A stretch of 46,895 nucleotides of DNA from Bacteroidia bacterium (GCA_026391655.1 JAPLDR010000018.1:196581-243475), one strand, 5' to 3'. Positions 13,936 through 23,668 are shown, counted from the first letter of the stretch. Notes: a model not told the origin generated them from the letters alone. Translations and numbers: made by a program.

Positions 13936-13966
13936 AAAGGATGTTCTTCGGGACATCCTTTTTTTT
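13936..13966 (+). terminator. Intrinsic terminator after YceI gene
   Basis: AAAGGATGT pairs with ACATCCTTT around a TCTTCGGG loop, followed by a run of T. It lies 26 bp past the YceI stop. Confidence 0.85.
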
Positions 13967-14010
13967 GCATTAGTTAAATTATTGTTTTAAATTTATCAAA
14001 AAGTAGCAAA

Positions 14011-14730
14011 ATGGCTAAAGTGGCATTAATAACCGGAAGCGCGGTGAGACTTGGTCGTGAAATTGCCTTCCATCTGGCTTATAGTGGCTGGGATCTGGCA
14101 TTGCATTACAGGTCCTCCTCCAAAGAAATTTTCGATTTTGAAGCGGAATTAAAGATCCGTTATCCTGATCAGCGTTTTCACATTTTCCAAACTGATTTGG
14201 GTGTGAAAGAACAAACACAGAATCTTATTAAGCAGGTTATTGATCGATTCGGCCATCTTGACCTGCTCGTCAATAGTGCTTCAGTTTTTGAGCCGTCATC
14301 ATTGAAAGAGACTTCAACCGATTTAATGATCCGGCATATGATGGTAAATTATGTGTCTCCTTTTATTCTGATGCGCGATTTTGCAAATATTGCTGATAAT
14401 GGTCAGATTATTAATATTGCAGATGCCAGGATAAAAAATAATAAAAGTGATTACCTCTCCTACTCTCTTTCGAAAAAATCACTTTGGGAATTGACAAAAA
14501 TGGCGGCCCTCGAGTTGGCTCCTCACTTTCGCGTGAATGCAATTGCCCCGGGAGCCGTTTTGACGCCTGCCGGAAAAGATCAGCGCTATCTTGAAAAGGT
14601 TGCCGTCAATACACCGATGAAGATTTCTTCAGGAGTGAATTCTGTACTCAAAAGTATCGATTTTATAATAGATAATGAGGATTTAACAGGTCAATTAATC
14701 TATTGTGACGGAGGAGCACACTTGTTGTGA
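14011..14730 (+). CDS. folM: SDR pteridine reductase, FolM-like
   Basis: This 239-residue short-chain dehydrogenase has the Rossmann motif VALITGSAVRLGREIA, an Arg in LHYRSS typical of NADPH-binding pteridine reductases, and LVNSASVFEPS instead of NNAG. The catalytic Tyr-Lys is in YLSYSLSKKSLW, and the motif VNAIAPGAVL follows. The GSAxRLG loop and NSAS motif are those of the FolM/PTR1 group, which reduces dihydromonapterin or dihydropteridines to the tetrahydro form. The call is strengthened by the folX and folK genes just downstream (gap 286 bp). It probably supplies a tetrahydropterin cofactor rather than folate itself. A generic SDR role cannot be fully excluded. Confidence 0.7.
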   Translation: MAKVALITGSAVRLGREIAFHLAYSGWDLALHYRSSSKEIFDFEAELKIRYPDQRFHIFQTDLGVKEQTQNLIKQVIDRFGHLDLLVNSASVFEPSSLKETSTDLMIRHMMVNYVSPFILMRDFANIADNGQIINIADARIKNNKSDYLSYSLSKKSLWELTKMAALELAPHFRVNAIAPGAVLTPAGKDQRYLEKVAVNTPMKISSGVNSVLKSIDFIIDNEDLTGQLIYCDGGAHLL

Positions 14731-14951
14731 AGTTATCTGGTTTAGAATATACGGCTGGCAATTAGCGGCTGGCAACTGGCAGTCACGAAGAAATATTGAT
14801 AGAAGCGATTTAGCGATTGGGATGTGGGGAAAAATGAGAATGTTAGAATTTATTATTGGGGATTACCTTTCTTGTTGATTAGATTAGATCTGCCAGTCGC
14901 AAGCTGCCAGGAGCATTTATTAATGGCACTAATAAACCTTTAAGGATGTGT

Positions 14952-14982
14952 TTTGGAGATATTTGCAATTTTTGTATATTTA
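14952..14982 (+). promoter_or_regulatory. Candidate folX-folK promoter
   Basis: TTTG (14952-14955), a 19-nt spacer and TATATTTA (14975-14982, 7 of 8 to TAnnTTTG) lie 33 nt before the folX start. The preceding 200 bp hold short inverted GCTGGCAACTGGCAG / CTGCCAG-type repeats (14754-14784 and 14890-14912). Confidence 0.45.
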
Positions 14983-15015
14983 ACCTTCAAATTGAATGAA
15001 CCTAACGATTAAGCC

Positions 15016-15366
15016 ATGGCTATCATTCGAATTAAAAATTTGCTCATTCGGACCATTATCGGTTATAATCCTGAGGAGAGGGTAAACCGGCAGGATGTCA
15101 TCATTAATCTTGAAATTGAGGTTGATGTTTCCAGAGCTGTCACTACCGACCATCAGGATGGAATCTATAATTATAAGGCAATTACCAAAACATTAATAGC
15201 CTTTGTATCAGAAAGTAAGTATAATCTGCTGGAAAAGTTGACTTACGAGGTTTTGCAATTGATCATGAAGGATGAACGCGTAATACGAGCTAAGGTTGAA
15301 ATAGACAAACTGCACGCACTTCGTTTTTCAGAGTCTGTTTCAGTTGAATTGGAGGCAAAACGATGA
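15016..15366 (+). CDS. folX: Dihydroneopterin-type epimerase/aldolase, FolX-like
   Basis: This 116-residue protein is a single DHNA/FolX tunnelling-fold domain. The sequence is closer to E. coli FolX (dihydroneopterin triphosphate 2'-epimerase) than to FolB. Shared stretches are IIRIKNL, the RTxIG turn, NRQDVIINLEIEV, YNYKAITK, NLLEKLTYEVLQ and VEIDKLHALRFSESVSVEL. FolX converts dihydroneopterin triphosphate to dihydromonapterin triphosphate. Together with the FolM-like reductase upstream, this points to tetrahydromonapterin synthesis. The catalytic Glu and Lys positions of the family appear kept (EKL; EIDKLHA). It overlaps folK by 4 bp (ATGA), so the two are translationally coupled. FolB activity in addition is possible, since no other folB is visible here. 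Confidence 0.75.
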   Translation: MAIIRIKNLLIRTIIGYNPEERVNRQDVIINLEIEVDVSRAVTTDHQDGIYNYKAITKTLIAFVSESKYNLLEKLTYEVLQLIMKDERVIRAKVEIDKLHALRFSESVSVELEAKR

Positions 15367-15737
15367 AGAAGCACGAATGCATCCTCGGAATAGGGTCGAA
15401 TATAAATCCGGAGCAAAACATTACTGCCGCGCTATTTTTTCTTAGGCAGGAACACGAGTTGATATCAGCATCATCTTTGATCAAAACCTCCCCCATTGGA
15501 ATTACTGAACAACCCGATTTTCTGAATGGTGCAGCTAAGGTTGTCACAGAAATGGAAATAATTGAATTTCAGGGCTATTTAAAAAGCATTGAAGACAGAT
15601 TAAACCGCGATCGCACAGCACCAAAATTTGGTCCCCGAACTATCGATCTCGACATCATAAAATGGGATGGCGAGATCATTGATCAGGATTATTATATCCG
15701 GAGTTTTTTAAAAACTGCTGTTGATGAGATTGCCTGA
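15363..15737 (+). CDS. folK: HPPK-like pterin diphosphokinase, short form
   Basis: 6-hydroxymethyl-7,8-dihydropterin pyrophosphokinase transfers pyrophosphate from ATP in folate synthesis. Motifs are CILGIGSNINPEQN at the N-terminus, PIGITEQPDFLNGA (substrate loop), IEDRLNRDR, and the metal- and ATP-binding signature FGPRTIDLDII. At 124 residues it is about 30 shorter than E. coli FolK because the C-terminal strands after the DLDI motif are reduced. The catalytic residues are present. It starts inside the end of folX, so it is in the same operon. The short form may be a subgroup that travels with folX. Confidence 0.8.
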   Translation: MKKHECILGIGSNINPEQNITAALFFLRQEHELISASSLIKTSPIGITEQPDFLNGAAKVVTEMEIIEFQGYLKSIEDRLNRDRTAPKFGPRTIDLDIIKWDGEIIDQDYYIRSFLKTAVDEIA

Positions 15738-15990
15738 TTGATTTTGCTGTGTTTTTTTTCCAAGCTTGCTGTGGGAGGGAACCACTTTTGCGAAATGATA
15801 TTGAAATTTGATGAGTGGAGGAACATTATTTTTGCAAAGATAAATCTGACATCTGTCAGGCCTACTCACCCAATTTGGCAGGGTATGATTTTATCAGGTA
15901 TATAAACATGTTATGTGGGATTATAAAAAATGAAACGCATCTTGATTATTGTACCAATATTTGGTAACTTTGTGAAAAAATTGGTGAATT

Positions 15991-16248
15991 ATGAGTAGAA
16001 ACACTTCAATATCAATAGGAGACTATTTTGATAGTTTTATTCAAAATAGAATTTCTGCCGGAAGATTTAAAAATGCAAGCGAAGTAGTCCGGGCAGGATT
16101 AAGACTTTTGGAAGAAGAAGAAAACAAAATTATTGCATTAAGAGAAGCTATTCAAGAAGGGATTGAAAGCGGAATAGCTTATAATTTCAATCCTGAGTCA
16201 CATTTAGAAGGATTAAAAGCTAAAAAGAAATTGAATGGCCAGGTATAA
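15991..16248 (+). CDS. parD: ParD-type antitoxin
   Basis: This 85-residue protein has an N-terminal ribbon-helix-helix of the ParD/CC2985 kind (TSISIGDYFDSFIQNRISAGRFKNASEVVRAGLRLLEEEE) and a C-terminal toxin-binding tail (IALREAIQEGIESGIAYNF). ParD binds its own promoter and neutralises ParE, a gyrase poison. The stop overlaps the start of the parE remnant by 14 bp, the standard operon arrangement. Since the toxin is degraded, the antitoxin is probably an orphan or an anti-addiction relic. Confidence 0.88.
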   Translation: MSRNTSISIGDYFDSFIQNRISAGRFKNASEVVRAGLRLLEEEENKIIALREAIQEGIESGIAYNFNPESHLEGLKAKKKLNGQV

Positions 16249-16498
16249 ATTAACAAATAAAGCAGTTGATGATTTAACCAAGATTTGGAATTACACCTTT
16301 GATAAATGGTCTGAAAATCAAGCGGACAAATATTATCTTATGCTTTTGGAGAACTGTATCGAAGTTGCATGTAACCCTGAGTCAGGTAAAAATTACTCAG
16401 TAGTAACAGAAAATTTATCTTATAATGGATTAAAATAGGAATAACCGCGTCACGATTAGTTTTATGAATCTATGACGAAAATTCAAAAATATAATTCG
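16235..16498 (+). pseudogene. parE: Decayed ParE-type toxin
   Basis: The first 67 codons encode a normal ParE/RelE-like start (ARYKLTNKAVDDLTKIWNYTFDKWSENQADKYY, then ENCIEVACNPESGKNYS), but a TAG at 16436-16438 ends the frame at NGLK. Reading on in the same frame after TAG, TAA and a further TAG gives RHD-stop-FYESMTKIQKYNS. This lines up with the RHxIFY strand that intact ParE proteins have at this place, while the terminal ILHxRMD motif is gone. So the toxin is truncated and eroded, and lacks the C-terminal strand needed for activity. It converges on metH, whose stop is at 16504. Confidence 0.7.
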
Positions 16499-16503
16499 TG
16501 TTC

Positions 16504-19500
16504 TTACTTGTAATTCAGATTTGACGGCAGGAATTTCTCAACATATCCGACTGGTACGTTTTTACGACGGGCAAAATCTGTAACCTGATCTTTTGCAATA
16601 CGTTCCAACCCAAAATAGACGGCATCGCTATGAGCAAAATACTGGCCGCAAACCGAAGCTGTCGGGTACATCGAAAAATGCTCCGTGAGCTGGATACCTG
16701 CTTTTTCGGTTGCACTCAGTAAATCAAACAAAACTTGCTTTTCGGAGTGCTCGGGACATGCAGGATAGCCGGCTGCCGGTCGAATTCCCTGGTATTTGCA
16801 ATTGATCAGATCTAGCGCCGATAGGTTTTCGTCAGGAGCATATCCCCAGAATTCTTTTCTCACCCTTTCGTGAAGCCGTTCTGCAAATGCTTCAGCCAGA
16901 CGGTCTGCCAATGATTCAAGCAAAATAGCCTGATAATCATTTCCTTCCTTTTTGAATTTTTCAACCCATTCGGCGACTCCGATTCCGGCAGTTACAGCAA
17001 ATCCGCCACAATAATCGGCGATGCCCGAGCTTTTAGGTGCCACAAAATCACTCAGGCAGTAATTGGGAAGGTTAGAGCCTCTTTTTTGTTGCTGACGTAA
17101 ATGACAAAACTTACCAATAAGCGTCTGACGACTTTCATCCGTATATAATTCAATATCATCACCGTTAGAATTAGCCGGCCAGATTCCGAATATACCTTTG
17201 GCCGTGATCATTTTTTTGGCGATGATTTCATCGAGGAAATTATTGGCATCGTTGTAAAGCTTGCGGACTTCAACGCCCTGGTTTGGATCATCCAAAATGG
17301 CCGGAAATTTTCCCCTGAACTCCCATGCAAGGAAGAAGAAAGTCCAGTCGATGTCGCGTCTCAACTCTTCGATCGGATAATCATCAAATACTTTAATTCC
17401 TTTAAAAACAGGAGAATAAACCATTGATTCATTCCAGCCCGGATTAAATACATTTGCTCTTGCTTCTGCGATTGTGAGATATTCTTTGGGTTTTTTAGCG
17501 CTGTGTGTGGCGCGAAGCTCTTTGTACTCACTTTTAATGGAGGCAAGATATTCATGATCGTTTGCCAAAAGACTCGCAACAACCTGAACGGCGCGCGAGG
17601 CATCTTTCACATAAACGACGGTATGGCTGTATTCGGGTGCAATTTTCACTGCCGTATGAATCTTCGATGTTGTAGCGCCACCGATCAACAGTGGAATTTT
17701 AAAACCACGTCGTTCCATTTCATGGGCTACGTGCGCCATCTCTTCGAGCGAAGGTGTGATCAGACCACTTAGTCCTATGATATCGACGTTTTCTTCAATT
17801 GCCTTATTCAGAATTGTTTCAGCAGGAACCATCACGCCAAGATCGATCACATCGTAATTGTTGCAGGCCAGGACAACGCCAACAATATTCTTTCCGATAT
17901 CGTGGACATCACCCTTGACTGTGGCAAGCAGGATTTTCTTTTTTATAGTCGGAGCTTGTTTTAGATCAAGCTTATCCTGCTCGATATAAGGCTGTAAAAA
18001 AGCAACCGCTTTTTTCATTACACGGGCTGACTTAATCACCTGAGGAAGAAACATTTTTCCACTTCCAAACAAGTCGCCTACCCGGTTCATTCCATCCATT
18101 AATGGTTCTTCAATCACCCTGATTGCGCTATTATATGACGGAAGAAGTTCAACAATATCCTGTTCGATAAAGTCAGTAATGCCCTTAACAAGCGCGTGCT
18201 GGATTCGTTCAATAACCGGAAATGAACGCCACTCTTCAATTTTTTCCTCCTTTTTATCGCCCTCCTTCATGTTTTCCGAAAAAGCCAGAATCCGTTCGGT
18301 TGCATCGGGTCTGCGGTTAAGAATAACGTCTTCGACATATTCGAGCAGATCTTTGGGAATCTCGTCATAAATCTGCAGCATTCCCGGATTGACGATACCC
18401 ATATCGAGACCGGCAGCAATGGCATGGTAGAGGAATACCGAATGAAATGCTTCGCGCAATGTATTATTCCCCCGGAAGGAGAAGGAAACATTTGATATAC
18501 CACCGCTTACTTTGGCATAAGGAAGATTCTCCTTTATCCACCTTGTCGCGTTGATAAAATCAAGTGCATAGTTATTGTGTTCCTCAATTCCCGTTCCGAC
18601 CGTCAGAACATTGGGATCGAAAATGATATCCTGAGGTGGGAAATGAACTTCATCCACCAGAATCCGGTAAGCGCGCTCACAGATACTAATCCGCTGTTCA
18701 AATGTCGCGGCCTGACCATGTTCATCAAAGGCCATAACGACAGTGGCTGCTCCGTATTTTTTTATTTTGCGGGCGCGTTCTTTGAAGTTCTCCTCCCCTT
18801 CTTTCAGACTAATCGAGTTTACAATTGCCTTCCCCTGAAGGCATTGCAATCCAGCCTCAATGACTGACCATTTCGACGAATCGACCATCACGGGAAGACG
18901 GGCAATATCGGGTTCCGACATCACAAGATGAAGAAACCGAACCATCTCTTTTTCGGCGTCGAGCATGGCATCGTCCATGTTCACATCGATCACCTGCGCA
19001 CCACCTTCAACCATTTCGCGGGCTATGGCAAGTGCTTCTTCGTACTTCTCCTCGCGGATTAGTCGCGCAAATTTTATGGAACCGGCTACATTACACCGTT
19101 CGCCGATATTTACAAAGTTCGAAGATTTGGCGACGGTCAATGGCTCTAATCCGCTTAAACGCGTTGCGATATCGGGTTGACTGCGTTTATGTGGTTTTGC
19201 CTTAGCGGCAATTTTTGCCAATTCACGAATGTGATCAGGGGTTGTTCCGCAGCATCCGCCGATAATGTTCACCATGCGGTTTTCAAAAAAACTTTGAATA
19301 TGAAGTCCCATTACTTCAGGCGTTTCGTCGTATTCTCCAAATTGATTGGGCAAACCTGCATTTGGATGAGCACTTATATAGAAAGGAGCTTTCCGACTTA
19401 ATTCCTCAAGATAGGGACGCAATTCTTTGGCACCTAATGAGCAGTTGAGTCCTATTGTTAATAAGTCGATGTGTGATAAAGAGTTAAGGAATGCTTCAAC

Positions 19501-20172
19501 GGTTTGCCCCGACAGGGTTCGACCACTTTTATCGGTAATTGTTCCCGAAATCATCACATCAATCTTGGTATGTCGGCTCTCCAATGCCTCTTCAATTGCC
19601 ATCATGGCCGCTTTGGCATTCAGTGTGTCGAAAATTGTTTCTACGAGAAGCAAATCTACGCCACCGTCAAGTAAACCCTCCACCTGTTCGCGATATGAAT
19701 CTTTCATTTCGGCAAATGTGATGGCTCTGAATCCTGCGTCATTCACATCTGGCGACATAGAGCAGGTTTTGTTTGTTGGCCCGACAGAACCGGCCACATA
19801 GCGGGGATGTTCAGATGTCGAATAACGGGCTGTAGCGTTACGGGCAATTTGAGCTGCCGCTTTATTCATCTCATACACATGCGCTTCCATACCATAATCA
19901 GCCTGAGAAACACGCGTGGCATTAAAAGTATTCGTTTCGAGAATATCTGCGCCGGCTTCGAGAAATTCTTCGTGAATATTCTGAATTACAGAAGGTTTCG
20001 TAAGTGAAAGCAGATCGTTATCCCCTTTAAGCGACAAAGGCCAGTTGGCAAATCGTTCACCACGGAAATCCTCTTCCGTCAATTTAACCCGTTGGATCAT
20101 CGTACCCATCGCTCCGTCAAGAACGAGTATCCGATGCTTTAATTCCTGCCGTATCTTGCTTTCTATAACCAT
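16504..20172 (-). CDS. metH: Cobalamin-dependent methionine synthase
   Basis: MetH moves a methyl group from methyltetrahydrofolate via methylcobalamin to homocysteine. The 1222-residue protein is full length. The homocysteine domain (1-330) starts [14 protein letters not shown] and has the zinc cysteines in [12 protein letters not shown]. The pterin domain (about 340-610) has [13 protein letters not shown] and [11 protein letters not shown]-like elements. The helical cap has AVAFLQPY, the B12 domain carries [11 protein letters not shown] (axial His, near 755), and the reactivation domain (about 900-1222) ends [12 protein letters not shown]...[12 protein letters not shown]. It starts only 4 bp after UPF0280 and lies in a run with the homocysteine-forming proteins, so sulfide assimilation and methylation are co-located. 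No cobalamin riboswitch was seen upstream. Confidence 0.97.
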   Translation of the reverse strand: MVIESKIRQELKHRILVLDGAMGTMIQRVKLTEEDFRGERFANWPLSLKGDNDLLSLTKPSVIQNIHEEFLEAGADILETNTFNATRVSQADYGMEAHVYEMNKAAAQIARNATARYSTSEHPRYVAGSVGPTNKTCSMSPDVNDAGFRAITFAEMKDSYREQVEGLLDGGVDLLLVETIFDTLNAKAAMMAIEEALESRHTKIDVMISGTITDKSGRTLSGQTVEAFLNSLSHIDLLTIGLNCSLGAKELRPYLEELSRKAPFYISAHPNAGLPNQFGEYDETPEVMGLHIQSFFENRMVNIIGGCCGTTPDHIRELAKIAAKAKPHKRSQPDIATRLSGLEPLTVAKSSNFVNIGERCNVAGSIKFARLIREEKYEEALAIAREMVEGGAQVIDVNMDDAMLDAEKEMVRFLHLVMSEPDIARLPVMVDSSKWSVIEAGLQCLQGKAIVNSISLKEGEENFKERARKIKKYGAATVVMAFDEHGQAATFEQRISICERAYRILVDEVHFPPQDIIFDPNVLTVGTGIEEHNNYALDFINATRWIKENLPYAKVSGGISNVSFSFRGNNTLREAFHSVFLYHAIAAGLDMGIVNPGMLQIYDEIPKDLLEYVEDVILNRRPDATERILAFSENMKEGDKKEEKIEEWRSFPVIERIQHALVKGITDFIEQDIVELLPSYNSAIRVIEEPLMDGMNRVGDLFGSGKMFLPQVIKSARVMKKAVAFLQPYIEQDKLDLKQAPTIKKKILLATVKGDVHDIGKNIVGVVLACNNYDVIDLGVMVPAETILNKAIEENVDIIGLSGLITPSLEEMAHVAHEMERRGFKIPLLIGGATTSKIHTAVKIAPEYSHTVVYVKDASRAVQVVASLLANDHEYLASIKSEYKELRATHSAKKPKEYLTIAEARANVFNPGWNESMVYSPVFKGIKVFDDYPIEELRRDIDWTFFFLAWEFRGKFPAILDDPNQGVEVRKLYNDANNFLDEIIAKKMITAKGIFGIWPANSNGDDIELYTDESRQTLIGKFCHLRQQQKRGSNLPNYCLSDFVAPKSSGIADYCGGFAVTAGIGVAEWVEKFKKEGNDYQAILLESLADRLAEAFAERLHERVRKEFWGYAPDENLSALDLINCKYQGIRPAAGYPACPEHSEKQVLFDLLSATEKAGIQLTEHFSMYPTASVCGQYFAHSDAVYFGLERIAKDQVTDFARRKNVPVGYVEKFLPSNLNYK

Positions 20173-20176
20173 TTTT

Positions 20177-20923
20177 CTATTCTATAAGCTTCAAATCAAA
20201 AATTCCACGGATTCCTACCTTTCCGTCGCATATTATAACAAGTGAGAGGATCTCTTTGATCTGTTCTGCAAATTTTAATACAATATCAATATCTTCAGCC
20301 GTTTGCACCCGATTTCCCAGAGAAGTTGCCCAGGCATCAGCCAGTGCAGCATCTTTACAGGCGACCATTACTGCATCGGCTTTCCCAAAACTCAGCGACG
20401 GACCAACCGTTCCTGATGAGGTACATACGCCAATACTCCCGGCTTTCTTAGGAATTTCGATACCAATTTTTCCCGAAAGGGGTGAATTTCCTGCAAATAT
20501 CGACATGATAATGGGATTTATCAAATGTAGGAATATATCGCCGCCATTTTCAATCGCGATTTCCTTAATCTTAAAGTTGTCCATTAAGTCATTTCCCAGC
20601 TTTTGAGCAAATGCACCCGCTACTGCCGCCATGGGACCAACATTGGCTTTTTCAGCAGTCTTAGCCATTGTGAATGCCATTTCTGGAGCATAACCATTTG
20701 GTTGATATGGAATTAGTGACAAACCGTATTCCGGATCTGTGGCAAGGTAATTTTCGAGTTCTGTGCGATAAGTTTTAATTTTCCCGAAGCAAAAGTTTTT
20801 TATCTCTTCTCGAAAAGAATCGGGATCGACACCAATCCACAAGTCGGTCTCTTTATAACCTGTTGTGAAAGAGTGAAAACGCCTCACTCCCATCTCTTGT
20901 CGATATGTTCTTTCTTCAATCAT
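20177..20923 (-). CDS. UPF0280 family protein
   Basis: This 248-residue UPF0280 (COG2122, ApbE-like fold) protein shows EERTYRQEM...[81 protein letters not shown], and [10 protein letters not shown]. The family has been linked to sulfide-based cysteine and homocysteine synthesis in methanogens, where it accompanies DUF39 and NIL/ferredoxin proteins. Here the same partners lie 1-3 kb upstream and metH 4 bp downstream, so a role in delivering sulfur for homocysteine is likely. The exact reaction is not established. Confidence 0.88.
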   Translation of the reverse strand: MIEERTYRQEMGVRRFHSFTTGYKETDLWIGVDPDSFREEIKNFCFGKIKTYRTELENYLATDPEYGLSLIPYQPNGYAPEMAFTMAKTAEKANVGPMAAVAGAFAQKLGNDLMDNFKIKEIAIENGGDIFLHLINPIIMSIFAGNSPLSGKIGIEIPKKAGSIGVCTSSGTVGPSLSFGKADAVMVACKDAALADAWATSLGNRVQTAEDIDIVLKFAEQIKEILSLVIICDGKVGIRGIFDLKLIE

Positions 20924-21084
20924 GATTTAGGATTGGCCAGTTGCCAGTACCGTTCCCAGGCTAAAAAGTGTTGGGGAGTTCGGGGTTTCGGTAGCAACCA
21001 TTGTTAATGAATTTGCCATCGAGCGAGAAACTTTCCATTGCATCTTCAACCACAATAATTTTTAGCATGTATTGGGCGTAGTAA

Positions 21085-21957
21085 TTAATTTAATTCAAAG
21101 AAAATTGTTTTATAAAAAGATGCCACTTCTCCTCTAAAACTTCCAGGTTTGTACTTAATTTTTTCAAGCCCCATTTCAACATCTTTTTTAAGAACGTCAT
21201 TGATTTCGGAAATATCTATATTTTTATCATTTCCTAAAAACGAAATATTTTCTATTGTTCCTGAGGTGTTTACGATATAACTATAAAATAATCTTACTGA
21301 AGTTAATTTGTTTTTTACAATAAACGAATTGTATTTAGCGGATATACTTTTATCTATCAATTCCTTACTCAATTTTAAATCATCATAACCCAATGTTTTG
21401 GGAGGAGTAATTGTTGAATAATATATTCTAGAACTATCTTTCAGGAAAAATGTTGCATAAATATCTGTTTCTATTTCATTCAAATTAAAAGTACTGGAAG
21501 AACCGTCAGCACTTACCTTTGTATAAATGGAATAAATATTATGTGCTTCACCATATATTTGATTTGAATACTTCAAGTCTTTAACAACTTCGAAAAAACG
21601 ATGTTTTCCTTTAATGGTTTTTTTGTATTTTTTATCATAATAAACTGTATCAACTTGTTTGCAACAAAACCTGTTATAATGCAATACTGCTTCTTTATCT
21701 GAATATATAAGGTCTGCGTTTTCCATGTCAGAACAGAATCCAGTGGTGTCTTTTAGGTAAAGTCTAGCAACACCACGATTAAAATAACAGTCAGGACTTG
21801 ATCTTTTATAAATGTCAAGAGTAAACATGGAATCAGCCATTCTGAAATTTCCTTGTTGAAAAAACTTGTTTCCTAAAGAAAAATAGTCTTCTTGGCAATT
21901 GCCATTGAGATGAAAGATTAAAACAAAAAAAACAATCGTCAATAAATGCTTTTTCAT
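21085..21957 (-). CDS. Exported TPR protein with TonB-like C-terminus
   Basis: This 290-residue protein has a signal peptide (MKKHLLTIVFFVLIFHLNGNC), one or two TPR-like helices (YFSLGNKFFQQGNFRMADSMF; PDCYFNRGVARLYLKDTTGF) and a long middle region. The C-terminal about 80 residues (VRLFYSYIVNTSGTIENISFL, LEKIKYKPGSFRGEVASFYKT) resemble the TonB-like domain of Bacteroidota energy-transducer-type proteins. No catalytic motif is recognised. It sits between the NIL/ferredoxin gene (29 bp away) and UPF0280 (161 bp) on the same strand, splitting an otherwise functional methionine cluster. Its lower-GC sequence suggests insertion. Function unknown. Confidence 0.7.
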   Translation of the reverse strand: MKKHLLTIVFFVLIFHLNGNCQEDYFSLGNKFFQQGNFRMADSMFTLDIYKRSSPDCYFNRGVARLYLKDTTGFCSDMENADLIYSDKEAVLHYNRFCCKQVDTVYYDKKYKKTIKGKHRFFEVVKDLKYSNQIYGEAHNIYSIYTKVSADGSSSTFNLNEIETDIYATFFLKDSSRIYYSTITPPKTLGYDDLKLSKELIDKSISAKYNSFIVKNKLTSVRLFYSYIVNTSGTIENISFLGNDKNIDISEINDVLKKDVEMGLEKIKYKPGSFRGEVASFYKTIFFELN

Positions 21958-21986
21958 AGTTGTAAGAATTTTATCATTATACCCAA

Positions 21987-22436
21987 CTAATTGCCAACAG
22001 CAATTTTCTCCGGTTCTTCTTCATGGAAATTGATATCAAAGAGGTTCATCGGACATGCGGGGACACAAAGTTCGCAAACAACGCAAAGTTCGGGTTCGAA
22101 ATTCAATTTCCATCTTTCGCGATCCATCGTCAATGCTCCCGTAAAACAGACTCCCGTGCAGTTACCACAATTAATACATTTACTGGCCTCAAATTTGATC
22201 TTTTTTCCAAGCGGTTCGCAAATAACAGCATTGGCCTCAAGGTATTCGATTCCTTTTTGTATGTTTTCGGGGAGTGCTTCAAGTTCAAGCAACAAACTGC
22301 CGGTACGTCCCGGACGAACTTCGGCTTTCAGAATACTGAATTTGATGTCATAATCTTTTATCAGCTTGTATGTTAAGGCTTTGTCAGCACTATCCGGCGG
22401 AAATTTCATTACATATCTTCGGGTTACCTCTATCAT
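21987..22436 (-). CDS. NIL domain/4Fe-4S ferredoxin for homocysteine synthesis
   Basis: This 149-residue protein has an N-terminal NIL domain (about 1-78: VTRRYVMKFPPDSADKALTY, VRPGRTGSLLLELEA) and two 4Fe-4S cluster motifs (CINCGNCTGVCFTGAL and CVVCELCVPACPMNLF). It matches the partner of DUF39 proteins (the MA1822-type protein of Methanosarcina acetivorans), which with DUF39 makes homocysteine from aspartate semialdehyde and sulfide. The iron-sulfur clusters probably handle electrons or persulfide. Its start overlaps the DUF39 stop by 4 bp (ATGA), so the two are translationally coupled. Confidence 0.9.
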   Translation of the reverse strand: MIEVTRRYVMKFPPDSADKALTYKLIKDYDIKFSILKAEVRPGRTGSLLLELEALPENIQKGIEYLEANAVICEPLGKKIKFEASKCINCGNCTGVCFTGALTMDRERWKLNFEPELCVVCELCVPACPMNLFDINFHEEEPEKIAVGN

Positions 22437-23596
22437 CTTTCTCCTCCTTCCGTTTCAAATAGTTTTTTCAAAGATGTCCCTGTCGGAAATATTGCCACAG
22501 GAGCTGTTAATTCAAATTTCCCATCCTGGATACTTTTTTTCAGAAGATCCGCGATTTCGCGTGCTTTCTGAAGACTGGCAACGGGTGCGGTACGAACTTT
22601 ATTTCCGTTAATACTGATTTCACCTGACTGTAGTTCGGCGTAGTTGGTTTTTCCCAAAACAGGTGTTCCAGCCGTCCCGTAATCGAGTATTGTCGTCTCA
22701 ATCTGTTCATTTCGAATCGATACACGGTGTGCCATATCTTCATCAAGTATTGGGATCGGAAGACCGATTCCCACAAACAGGCTTACCCCATATTTTTCGT
22801 AATATGCAGCCCTGATAAATTCGGCGCTCATCTCTTTAAGGTTTCCGATCACTGCAATTGTTGCGGCATTACTCATCGGAACACCAAACTGGTTTTTCTC
22901 TTTACTTGTATTGAATTGTGTTCCGGGCCATACCACATATCCCACAGTTCCACCCAGAAAGATGCGTGTCCCGATGCCGATGGTTCGCATTTCGGGGTCA
23001 TTCAGCAGCGGACTCAGCTCTCCTGCAGTGGAATAGTTCGCATTTTTCATTCCGGGAAGCAAGGTCCCCATATAGGTATATTTGATTTTTGAGGTGGTAT
23101 TAGTTGCAACATTGTAGTTTTGGTAGGCATTGCGTGGATTGAAAAGTGTTGCCTCATTGATCGTTTCGAGCGAAATCTTTGTCTTAATGTATTTACGGGG
23201 ATAACAATCCGTTCCTTTTCCCCAGGCCTCCAGTTCGACAGTTTTACCTTCAACCAAATCCTGTATGACGTGTGCACCACCATATTTGATATTATCGGGA
23301 TTCTCGGAAGTCGCGCCGATATAGGTATCCACCGCTGCAAGTCCACCATGAGCAGGAACTCCGTTAAGCGTTATCCGTTCCATTCGCATGGGTGGTGTGG
23401 TATGACCAAAATTAAGAATAGCACCCGAAGAACACATGGCACCGAATGTAGCCGTTGTTACAACATCAACTCTCTTGACAATTTCAGCAGGTGAAAGCTC
23501 GCGCGCCATCGCCGAAACTTCCTCAGCAGTAAGAACAACGGCTTTCCCCTTTCTGATTTTTTCGTTGATCTCCTCGTAAGATTTTTTAAAACTCAT
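22433..23596 (-). CDS. DUF39 homocysteine biosynthesis protein
   Basis: This 387-residue DUF39 family protein has KAVVLTAEEVSAMARE, VVTTATFGAMCSSGAILNFGH (with a conserved Cys), PAHGGLAAVDTYIGAT, KYGGAHVIQDLVEGK, GIGTRIFLGGTVGYVVWPGTQ, and VGIGLPIPILDEDMA. DUF39 proteins form homocysteine from aspartate semialdehyde and sulfide in anaerobes, replacing the O-acylhomoserine route. The Cys in ATFGAMCSSG is the likely persulfide carrier. The gene is first in the run DUF39, NIL-ferredoxin, (TPR protein), UPF0280, metH. A -7 box TAACTTTG lies at 23669-23676. Confidence 0.9.
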   Translation of the reverse strand: MSFKKSYEEINEKIRKGKAVVLTAEEVSAMARELSPAEIVKRVDVVTTATFGAMCSSGAILNFGHTTPPMRMERITLNGVPAHGGLAAVDTYIGATSENPDNIKYGGAHVIQDLVEGKTVELEAWGKGTDCYPRKYIKTKISLETINEATLFNPRNAYQNYNVATNTTSKIKYTYMGTLLPGMKNANYSTAGELSPLLNDPEMRTIGIGTRIFLGGTVGYVVWPGTQFNTSKEKNQFGVPMSNAATIAVIGNLKEMSAEFIRAAYYEKYGVSLFVGIGLPIPILDEDMAHRVSIRNEQIETTILDYGTAGTPVLGKTNYAELQSGEISINGNKVRTAPVASLQKAREIADLLKKSIQDGKFELTAPVAIFPTGTSLKKLFETEGGER

Positions 23597-23668
23597 CGTA
23601 TTGTATTGAATATCTATATTTAGGAATGGTCTAATTTCTGGTACGGAAAATGATAAAAATTATTGGTA

